This document shows positions 6,818 to 12,556 of a stretch of 12,556 bases of DNA, one piece after another. Location of the stretch: contig SYDV01000262.1 in the NCBI GenBank assembly GCA_005801395.1, forward strand, positions 1 to 12,556, read 5' to 3'. The DNA is from Planctomycetia bacterium. GTDB taxonomy: Bacteria > Planctomycetota > UBA11346. The number at the start of each line of letters is the position of its first letter. The first letter of the stretch is position 1. Under the pieces are notes generated by a model, which made no database searches, was not told the DNA's origin, and saw only the letters and a list, made by a program, of their open reading frames with translations. The translations under genes were made by a program, and so were the position numbers.

Positions 6818-9301
6818 ATGGGTATTGCGGTGCTCTTTGGGCAAAGCGGACAGTTGCCATTTATACTACCGCTAATCGGTTTCATCATGGCGGGCTTAGG
6901 TGCCTGGCTGATACTCACTCCCCCCAATGCCGGTTTGCCTAATCGAGGATGGTTAGCAGCCCTATTTGGACCGGCAATAATCATCGCTTTTTTACAGGCA
7001 TTACCTTTGGGTTGGCATCACCCGTGGCTCACAGATGACCTTGCTGCCTTGGGCCAAATAACCGTTAATGCTTCGTGGAGTATAGATAGTGGCCGTAGTT
7101 ATGATTCCGCTTTTTGGTTAATGGCACTCGCCATTTCCACGTTTTGCCTTGCTGCCTTATTTTCTGGAGATCGTCGCACTGCACTTGCCATGGGCACCGT
7201 CATCGTGCTCACGGGTTATGCCATCTATGCCCTTTGTGTTGATTTACTCAGTGGACGAATCCATGCGTATTCCCATGCCATGGTCGTTGGAGATTTTGCT
7301 TATCATAATCATGCGGGTGCGGCCTGGGCCACCTGCTTACCCGTTGCCATTTACGGTGCATTTAACCGCAGTCGCTGGTTTTGGTTAGCTGCACTTATTT
7401 TATTGGTGGCAATTATTCATAGTGCTAGCCGAACCGCCATTATTTTGAGTCTCGCTATTTCCATCCCTTGGTTTTTATGGCTCTCACCAAAGGTACACCG
7501 AATAAGCACCGCCATTGGTGCCTTAGTCGTAGTTGGGATCATGTTTTCACTTATTGGTATTGGTGCAGCTGGTAATCGCTTTCGCGAATTAGGTGACGGG
7601 CAAGCCGAAACCCTCAATGGACGGTCACTTATCTGGGAAACGGCGGCTACCGTGTTAACAGAGGCTAGTCCATTTGGTTGTGGTGCTGGCGGGACCCCCA
7701 TCGCAATGCAGCGTGCACCCGGCATTGATCTAACGGGAATTATTAACCATCTCCACAGCGAACCACTCGAATTATTTCTCGATTATGGTTGGGCTGGTTG
7801 CATAGCCATCATTATGGGAACTCTTTCGGCTGTCTTTATTCTTTGGCGATCTCAGTCCCTCAAAACTACTCCCCTATCAGGCGATCATTTTACTATCGCC
7901 GTTAGCTTGGGGCTACTCATGCTTATTTTACATAGCTGTTTAGACTACATTTTTCGTAATCCCGTCATCAATCTCATCGCGGTTATTTGGCTCGCTTGTT
8001 TGGTCCAACGATGGATCACTTACCAAAAAGAACGTCCGCAATTATGGCATTCTGGATTAATGATTGGCCTTTGTCTTTGTTTAACGGCATTGTCCATTTA
8101 TTCGTTTCTGCGAGAGAAAGAGTTGTCTAAATTACCGCTTTTAACGGCAAATACCGTTGAGCAACCACATGCTGTTACTCCTGAATATGCGGCTGCACAG
8201 GCAGCATTACAGTTAGATTCACCTAGTCGTGCGCACGACTGGTTGCACGTGGCTGGGCACCTGGCTCCTAGTTCCCCTTCAGCGTGGCGTGCGCGTATCC
8301 TTGTTGCGATGGCGGCACATAAAATTGATGACGCATTCACCGCTAGTCGTCGTTTAATCATTTGGGCACCAGATTGGATTTCCGGTCAAGATACGATTAT
8401 CCAGTTACTCGCAACGCATGGTCATCAACAGGACCAGCGCACAACGACACTTGTAAATGCACTATTACGCGATGATCGAGCCTGGAGAATAAATGAATTA
8501 AATCTATTTGCCTCACTTATCGGACATCAAGCCGTCGTTAATTCCATTCAACAACACTCTTCTGTTCGCGTTCGGCGTGCTGCCTTACCGTGGGTGCGTC
8601 AATATACCGATTTAGAACAATGGCGCGCCATTCGCCATACAATTCCTCTTCAACATCCCCTTGATCCGATTCAATTACCCGTGTTTCAAATAGATGGAGA
8701 CGAACGCAAAATCATGGTCGCAATTGCGAAAGAGAAAGAAGGACGACGTGCGCAAGCCGAGCGTTGTCTACGCGCTGGATATACGCTACCGCTGGCTTTG
8801 GATCAGGCGCTGAAAGATGATGGCGAAATTGGTGAACTGTATCGCCGTCTACCAACCAACTTTCCCTTCACCAAAGATGACAAATTACGACAGTCATTGG
8901 ATGGTATGCTGCACATCCCCTGGGCTAAAGCTTGGTGGACGATGCTTAATGATTCCCAAACCATTGAACATCAGGAATGGTCACTCTTATCCGCACACAG
9001 TTATCCCCCATTTCTGGAAATTGCCTTTCACTCGATTAATACTCAAAAAGATCCCGCTTTAGCTGCCCGTCTGGCTAGTTGGCTAGATGCGTTTTCGTTA
9101 CCAAATTGGAACGATGCCGGATGGGGGGTGTCTTGGAGCTGGTTACGAGTGCAACCGAATACCGCCAGTATTCCCCTTCCCGATGGATGGACTGGTGTCT
9201 TTATCGATGGAAAATGGCTGGGATGGCAGCGACATTCCTTCAATCCGGTCACTTTTACGACACCCGGCATCCATCGAATCACATTAGCAACTCCACCATG
9301 A
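6818..9301 (+). CDS. O-antigen ligase / polysaccharide polymerase (Wzy_C family) with long soluble C-terminal region
   Basis: An 827-residue protein from the first ATG. The first about 430 residues are a polytopic membrane domain with a dozen or so hydrophobic stretches. Family-type motifs are FAYHNHAGAAW (about 160-170), HSASRTAIILS (about 201-211), NGRSLIWETA followed by SPFGCGAGGTP (about 267-294), and HLHSEPLELFLDYGWAG (about 311-327), the His/Glu-containing periplasmic loop of WaaL/Wzy proteins. It probably joins or transfers lipid-linked glycan units at the periplasmic face; ligase and polymerase cannot be told apart by sequence. The last about 390 residues are soluble: a helical, TPR-like part (about 455-610) and a tail ending in FIDGKWLGWQR...TPGIHRITLA that looks like a small beta-sandwich. 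The ATG has no useful Shine-Dalgarno, and the frame is open upstream to a stop at 6746-6748, encoding a basic segment (ERRLDVRLRQFARF), so the true start may be earlier. It lies 105 bases after the autokinase gene. Confidence 0.85.
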   Translation: MGIAVLFGQSGQLPFILPLIGFIMAGLGAWLILTPPNAGLPNRGWLAALFGPAIIIAFLQALPLGWHHPWLTDDLAALGQITVNASWSIDSGRSYDSAFWLMALAISTFCLAALFSGDRRTALAMGTVIVLTGYAIYALCVDLLSGRIHAYSHAMVVGDFAYHNHAGAAWATCLPVAIYGAFNRSRWFWLAALILLVAIIHSASRTAIILSLAISIPWFLWLSPKVHRISTAIGALVVVGIMFSLIGIGAAGNRFRELGDGQAETLNGRSLIWETAATVLTEASPFGCGAGGTPIAMQRAPGIDLTGIINHLHSEPLELFLDYGWAGCIAIIMGTLSAVFILWRSQSLKTTPLSGDHFTIAVSLGLLMLILHSCLDYIFRNPVINLIAVIWLACLVQRWITYQKERPQLWHSGLMIGLCLCLTALSIYSFLREKELSKLPLLTANTVEQPHAVTPEYAAAQAALQLDSPSRAHDWLHVAGHLAPSSPSAWRARILVAMAAHKIDDAFTASRRLIIWAPDWISGQDTIIQLLATHGHQQDQRTTTLVNALLRDDRAWRINELNLFASLIGHQAVVNSIQQHSSVRVRRAALPWVRQYTDLEQWRAIRHTIPLQHPLDPIQLPVFQIDGDERKIMVAIAKEKEGRRAQAERCLRAGYTLPLALDQALKDDGEIGELYRRLPTNFPFTKDDKLRQSLDGMLHIPWAKAWWTMLNDSQTIEHQEWSLLSAHSYPPFLEIAFHSINTQKDPALAARLASWLDAFSLPNWNDAGWGVSWSWLRVQPNTASIPLPDGWTGVFIDGKWLGWQRHSFNPVTFTTPGIHRITLATPP

Positions 9302-9325
9302 AAATCAACGCGGTCATTTGCACCG

Positions 9326-9354
9326 TTGAGAAAATTGCCACAAGACTCTATGGT
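9326..9354 (+). promoter_or_regulatory. Candidate sigma-70 promoter for the acyltransferase-aminotransferase pair
   Basis: TTGAGA (9326-9331), a 17-base spacer and TATGGT (9349-9354) match five and four of the six consensus positions. A start near 9361 would leave a leader of about 30 bases, which contains AAAGG (9375-9379) ahead of the ATG at 9390. An overlapping alternative is TTGCCA (9335-9340), 17 bases, TTCATT. The gap of 88 bases after the ligase gene leaves room for an internal promoter, but read-through from the upstream genes is equally possible. Confidence 0.35.
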
Positions 9355-9389
9355 TAATTCATTATCCACTCACTAAAGGTAATCGCTAC

Positions 9390-10010
9390 ATGTCATTATT
9401 TGTTCTCGGTGCAGGCGGACATGGTCGGGTTGTTGCCGAATGTGCACGCAGTGCTGGGCTGCACGTACTGGGTTACATCGACGACAATCCCCAACTAATC
9501 GGAAAATCGTTTATTGGATTTTCTGTTCTTGGCACCAGTGATCGATTAGAGGGTACGGCGTTATCCGAAAGCGGAGTCATCCTCGGTATCGGTAGTAATC
9601 AAACGCGTCTGCGTCTTGCTCATCAATACCTTAATAGATCGTGCTCATTGCCCGTTATTCAACACGCTCATTCATGGGTTAGCCCTTCAGCAACCTGCGG
9701 CGCAGGCACGGTCATCATGGCCAATGCGACCGTGCAAACTCTTTGTCGCATAGGAATGGCAAGTATTATTAACACCAATGCATCAGTTGATCATGACTGC
9801 ATCATAGGTGACGGCGTACATATAGCGCCTGGGGTCCATTTAGCTGGAAATGTCAGCGTGGGATCTGGTACCCATATTGGTATCGGAGCATCGATTATTG
9901 AAGGTATACATATAGGCAGCGGGTGCTTGATCGCGGCGGGTGCCGTTGTGATACGCGATGTCACTGATGGCCAACGCGTCGCAGGTGTACCAGCTCGACC
10001 GATGAAATAG
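9390..10010 (+). CDS. NeuD/PglD-family sugar acyltransferase (left-handed beta-helix)
   Basis: A 206-residue protein of usual length for the family. The N-terminal Rossmann-like domain binds the nucleotide sugar: FVLGAGGHGRVV (4-15) and GYIDDN (28-33). From about residue 95 onward come hexapeptide repeats (for example INTNASVDHDCIIGDGVHIAPG, read in parts) forming the left-handed beta-helix that binds acetyl-CoA, with His135 in the SVDHDC motif matching the catalytic base of PglD. The end VAGVPARPMK is typical of the fold. The family acetylates the 4-amino group of UDP-sugars (PglD, bacillosamine pathway) or O-acetylates sialic acid precursors (NeuD). The aminotransferase gene directly downstream favours N-acylation of a 4-amino sugar nucleotide. 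AAAGG lies ten bases before the ATG, and a candidate promoter lies just upstream. Exact substrate and acyl donor are not known. Confidence 0.88.
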   Translation: MSLFVLGAGGHGRVVAECARSAGLHVLGYIDDNPQLIGKSFIGFSVLGTSDRLEGTALSESGVILGIGSNQTRLRLAHQYLNRSCSLPVIQHAHSWVSPSATCGAGTVIMANATVQTLCRIGMASIINTNASVDHDCIIGDGVHIAPGVHLAGNVSVGSGTHIGIGASIIEGIHIGSGCLIAAGAVVIRDVTDGQRVAGVPARPMK

Positions 10011-10020
10011 GAAAGATTTT

Positions 10021-11169
10021 ATGTCTCCGACCACCTTCCCACGTATTCAACTTTCCGCACCACATTTAGGTGACCAGGAATTATCAAATATTCAAAACGC
10101 CATCGCGGAAAACATGATCGCAGTCGGGTCATATATTACGGCATTTGAACAGGCAGTAGCGAAAATAATTGGTGTCCCACATGCCGTTGCTCTCGCGAGC
10201 GGCACAGCAGCCCTTCATTTAGCCTTGCTGGGACTTGGCGTGAAACGTGGCGATTCAGTCTGGTGCTCATCATTAACGTTTTGCGGAAGCGCCAATCCCA
10301 TTTTTTATGTTGGTGCTCAACCTGTTTTTATCGACTCTGATACTCGTACTTGGAATCTTGATCCGGCATTATTGGCCCAGGGACTCGATGACGCGGCTAA
10401 AAAAGGCACCTTGCCAAAAGCTGTCATCTGTGTCGATTTATATGGACAATGTGCACATTATGACGCCATCATCGCAGCGTGTGATCGCTACGATGTGCCA
10501 CTTATTGAAGACGCTGCCGAGGCCTTGGGCGCTCATTATCATAATCGCGCAGCGGGTAGCTTTGGTCGAGCCAGTATTTTATCATTTAATGGTAATAAAA
10601 TAATAACCACCGGTGGCGGAGGCATGTTGTTATCGCACGACGCGAATTTTATCGCGCAAGCACGTCACCTCTCCAGCCAAGCTCGTGATCCTGCGCCTTG
10701 GTATGAGCATACCAAAATTGGCTACAATTATCGGCTCAGTAATATAAATGCGGCTTTCGGATGCGGTCAGATAATGGCGCTTGAAGATCGCGTTTTAGCG
10801 CGCCGACGAGTATATTCGCGTTACCAGAAACTTCTCGATGATATTCCAGGAATTACGTTTGCCCCTGATCTCGATACCGAAACCGGAACACGCTGCACAC
10901 GCTGGCTAACCGTGATGCTCCTTGATCCGGCTATTATTCGCATCACTCCACTCGCATTAATGCAACAACTTGAAAAACTTGCCATTGATTCACGTCCCGT
11001 GTGGAAACCGATGCATCTGCAACCAATCTTTGCTGGTTGTCGCGTCTTGGGCGGAAGCGTGGCCGAATCGTTATTCAGCCGAGGTCTTTGCTTGCCTTCC
11101 TCTTCGTCATTAACCGACCAAGAGCAGGATCGTGTCATCGCCGCTATTCGCGCGGCGGTTACCCACTAA
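10021..11169 (+). CDS. DegT/DnrJ/EryC1-family PLP-dependent sugar aminotransferase
   Basis: A 382-residue fold-type I aminotransferase that normally moves an amino group from glutamate to a keto-sugar nucleotide. Visible elements are ASGTAALHLALLGLG (59-73, phosphate-binding loop), IEDAAEALGA (162-171, Asp164 contacting the PLP ring nitrogen), SFNGNKIITTGGGGM (188-202, with Lys193 as the PLP Schiff-base lysine) and GYNYRLSNINAAFG (234-247). An AGGA overlapping the preceding stop codon (10009-10012) sits eight bases before the ATG, and only 10 bases separate the two genes, so they are surely co-transcribed. Together they resemble PglE plus PglD, which convert a UDP-4-keto-6-deoxy-HexNAc to the 4-acetamido sugar; perosamine/viosamine-type or other 4-amino sugars remain possible. 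The 4,6-dehydratase that would supply the keto sugar is not in the window. The gene ends 14 bases from the convergent kinase gene. Confidence 0.92.
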   Translation: MSPTTFPRIQLSAPHLGDQELSNIQNAIAENMIAVGSYITAFEQAVAKIIGVPHAVALASGTAALHLALLGLGVKRGDSVWCSSLTFCGSANPIFYVGAQPVFIDSDTRTWNLDPALLAQGLDDAAKKGTLPKAVICVDLYGQCAHYDAIIAACDRYDVPLIEDAAEALGAHYHNRAAGSFGRASILSFNGNKIITTGGGGMLLSHDANFIAQARHLSSQARDPAPWYEHTKIGYNYRLSNINAAFGCGQIMALEDRVLARRRVYSRYQKLLDDIPGITFAPDLDTETGTRCTRWLTVMLLDPAIIRITPLALMQQLEKLAIDSRPVWKPMHLQPIFAGCRVLGGSVAESLFSRGLCLPSSSSLTDQEQDRVIAAIRAAVTH

Positions 11170-11183
11170 TTATTATTCTGCTC

Positions 11184-12128
11184 TTACAGCACCGCGCGAG
11201 CGCGGGATACGATTGAGCCGAAGAACGTCTTGCGCTTTTTCTGGCCAATCATGGCATATTCGGGTTCATTGCCATCCAGTACAGCGCGGCAGTCATGTTC
11301 GATTTCGGAAGCGTCTTTATAGCGTTTGTCGGGATCGCGTGCCATGGCGCGGCGAATAATGGTGGCCAAGTGTTTATTGACGTTGGGGCGTAAATGACGG
11401 GCGGTGGGTTGGCGGGTGGCGTCGCGCACTAATTGAATGGTGTCTTCAGGCGTGCTGCCAGCAAATGGCGCTTGGCCGGTGATGGCGAAAAACATCGTCG
11501 CGCCTAAAGCGTAAATATCCGTGCGGGGATCAATTTGTGCACCGGTAATTTGTTCAGGAGCAAGATAGGACGGTGTCCCGGCGATGGTCGTGCCAGTTGG
11601 CTGTTCGTTGACGAGGATGGCTAAACCAAAATCAGTCAGTCGTGGCGTGCCATTGGTTTCTAATAAAATATTGGCTGGCTTAATATCGCGATTAATAAAT
11701 CCCGCCAAATGCATCGCATGGACGCCGGCGGCACAGTCACGCATAATACGTAAGGCCAATTCATCGCCTAAGGGACCGAAATTTGCAACGCGGGTTCCTA
11801 AATCACCGCCGCCAACGAGTCTCATGGCCATAAAAGGACACTGACCGACTAAGCCTGCGTCGTAGAGCGTAATAACGTTTGGGTGATCAATGGCACCCAA
11901 CACGCGCGCTTCATGCATAAACGTATCAATTAATTCTGGGCTATAACCATTTCGAGCAGCATATTTAGGACTAACAATTTTTAAGGCGACCTTTCGGCGA
12001 ATAACTTTGTGTTCTGCTTCCAAAATAATGCCCATCCCGCCTTCGGCCAGGATGTGATAAAAGGTGTAATCGCCAAAAGATTGGCCAATTCGTTGAATGG
12101 CTTGTTTAAAGCTGGTGGAATCATTCAT
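11184..12128 (-). CDS. Hanks-type serine/threonine protein kinase, soluble
   Basis: A 314-residue protein that is almost only a kinase domain (about residues 21-285), with no membrane segment and no extracellular sensor; the basic tail (QKKRKTFFG...) is short. Visible parts are the Gly-rich loop LAEGGMGIILEA (27-38), the ATP-binding VALK (Lys50), the helix-C Glu73 in MHEARVL, the catalytic loop INRDIKPANILL (145-156, Asp148, Lys150, Asn153), TDFGLA (165-170, Asp166), GTPSYLAPEQ (184-193, activation segment and APE) and DIYALGATMF (204-213). The His of HRD is Asn146. All residues needed for catalysis are otherwise present, so I expect an active kinase; substrate unknown. TAAGG lies ten bases before the ATG, and a good promoter lies upstream. 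It is convergent with the sugar aminotransferase gene, so it is not part of that operon. Confidence 0.93.
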   Translation of the reverse strand: MNDSTSFKQAIQRIGQSFGDYTFYHILAEGGMGIILEAEHKVIRRKVALKIVSPKYAARNGYSPELIDTFMHEARVLGAIDHPNVITLYDAGLVGQCPFMAMRLVGGGDLGTRVANFGPLGDELALRIMRDCAAGVHAMHLAGFINRDIKPANILLETNGTPRLTDFGLAILVNEQPTGTTIAGTPSYLAPEQITGAQIDPRTDIYALGATMFFAITGQAPFAGSTPEDTIQLVRDATRQPTARHLRPNVNKHLATIIRRAMARDPDKRYKDASEIEHDCRAVLDGNEPEYAMIGQKKRKTFFGSIVSRARAVL

Positions 12129-12179
12129 GCGAACAGCGCCTTACACAGGTATGAGTACATCGGCTCAGACCGAGGGATG

Positions 12180-12196
12180 CCAGCTGATTATGCTGG
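12180..12196. promoter_or_regulatory. 5-bp inverted repeat over the -10 box of the kinase promoter, possible operator
   Basis: CCAGC (12180-12184) and GCTGG (12192-12196) are reverse complements separated by TGATTAT, which includes most of the -10 element. A repressor site there would block RNA polymerase. The arms are short, so chance is a real alternative. Confidence 0.25.
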
Positions 12197-12215
12197 AAAT
12201 CGTACAAACGGTCAA
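12187..12215 (-). promoter_or_regulatory. Sigma-70-type promoter of the Ser/Thr kinase gene
   Basis: On the minus strand TTGACC (complement of 12210-12215), a 17-base spacer and CATAAT (complement of 12187-12192) match five of six consensus bases in each box. A start near 12180 would give a leader of about 50 bases containing the TAAGG ribosome-binding site. The -10 lies inside the dyad described next. Confidence 0.65.
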
Positions 12216-12297
12216 GGCATGATGATGTTGTCCTTGATGGTTTCAAGTGTTACCTCGCAAGCCACTGGTAGGTGATTGCGTCACTTGCATCATTAAT

Positions 12298-12556
12298 TTA
12301 ATGGCGGGCTTGTCGTTTTACTGTTTTCGGGGTGATTTCAGTCTCAGCCAAACCGAAATCGAAATAGTTCGCAGCGTTATGGTAGCAAATATCCGCAACC
12401 ATTTTGCCGACAAGTTTTATGTCGCAGGGCAATTGACCGTCTTCCATCTCGTTGCCTAAGAGATTACACAAAATACGACGGAAGTATTCATGACGGGTGT
12501 AGGACAAGAACGAACGTGAGTCGGTGAGCATTCCGACAAACCGTGAAATGAGACCT
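12298..12556 (-). CDS. uxaC: Glucuronate isomerase, C-terminal end (enters from right edge)
   Basis: The frame is open from the right edge to the stop at 12300-12298, giving the last 86 residues. The sequence [16 protein letters not shown], then [17 protein letters not shown], then [14 protein letters not shown] is the highly conserved C-terminal part of UxaC, which isomerises D-glucuronate to D-fructuronate (and D-galacturonate to D-tagaturonate) as the first step of uronate breakdown in the cytoplasm. After the usual NAxxYF end there are about 20 further residues ([10 protein letters not shown]...KRQARH), somewhat longer than the family's typical tail. Most of the gene lies outside the window. 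It is on the same strand as the Ser/Thr kinase, 169 bases upstream of it, but the kinase has its own promoter. Confidence 0.93.
   Translation of the reverse strand, partial: GLISRFVGMLTDSRSFLSYTRHEYFRRILCNLLGNEMEDGQLPCDIKLVGKMVADICYHNAANYFDFGLAETEITPKTVKRQARH

Noticed and set aside
6136..6984. Several overlapping minus-strand ORFs across the autokinase and ligase genes, and similar plus-strand ORFs inside the Ser/Thr kinase gene
   Set aside because: They are antisense or out-of-frame shadows of strongly supported genes, with no ribosome-binding sites or recognisable domains.
11139..11157. CGCCGC-N7-GCGGCG hairpin at the end of the aminotransferase gene as an intrinsic terminator
   Set aside because: It lies within the coding sequence in Ala-rich codons and is followed only by an A/T-mixed stretch, without a proper T-run.
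11192..11205. CCGCGC-GA-GCGCGG palindrome at the end of the Ser/Thr kinase gene
   Set aside because: A 2-base loop is too tight for a good hairpin of this stem, no T-run follows on the minus strand, and the bases encode the RARA part of the tail.

Overview
The window looks like part of a surface-polysaccharide (exopolysaccharide or O-antigen type) locus of a Gram-negative bacterium. By eye the composition is moderately AT-rich. A fused Wzz/tyrosine autokinase, two polytopic proteins resembling O-antigen ligases/polymerases, a large exported protein built of MBG-type Ig repeats and LamG domains, and a cytosolic Hanks-type Ser/Thr kinase together recall the Verrucomicrobiota/Lentisphaerota. That placement is inference from domain style, not from a marker gene, and is only moderately secure.

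Layout. On the minus strand at the left edge is the N-terminal part of a multi-membrane-spanning protein (485 down to 1, incomplete), preceded by a 1259-residue secreted modular protein (4359 down to 580). A 295-base divergent intergenic region (4360-4654) holds two perfect inverted repeats. On the plus strand follow a Wzc-like tyrosine autokinase (4655-6712), a long O-antigen ligase/polymerase with a large soluble C-terminal part (6818-9301), a NeuD/PglD-type sugar O/N-acyltransferase (9390-10010) and a DegT-family sugar aminotransferase (10021-11169). Convergent to these, on the minus strand, lie a 314-residue Ser/Thr protein kinase (12128 down to 11184) with a good sigma-70 promoter, and the C-terminal end of glucuronate isomerase UxaC entering from the right edge (12556 down to 12298).

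How the genes may work together. The tyrosine autokinase and the ligase/polymerase fit Wzy-dependent assembly of a polysaccharide. The acyltransferase/aminotransferase pair fits making a 4-acylamino sugar nucleotide for that polymer. The divergent MBG-LamG protein is a plausible matrix or surface protein that could bind the polymer; this is inference from adjacency and from LamG lectin-like folds. The Ser/Thr kinase and uxaC appear to be a separate transcriptional neighbourhood. No tRNA, rRNA, CRISPR array, insertion sequence or phage gene was seen. I did not find a clearly new system; the points most worth checking are the exact 72-residue repeat array, the paired dyads in the divergent promoter region, the missing normal start codon of the ligase gene, and the Asn in place of the HRD His in the Ser/Thr kinase.
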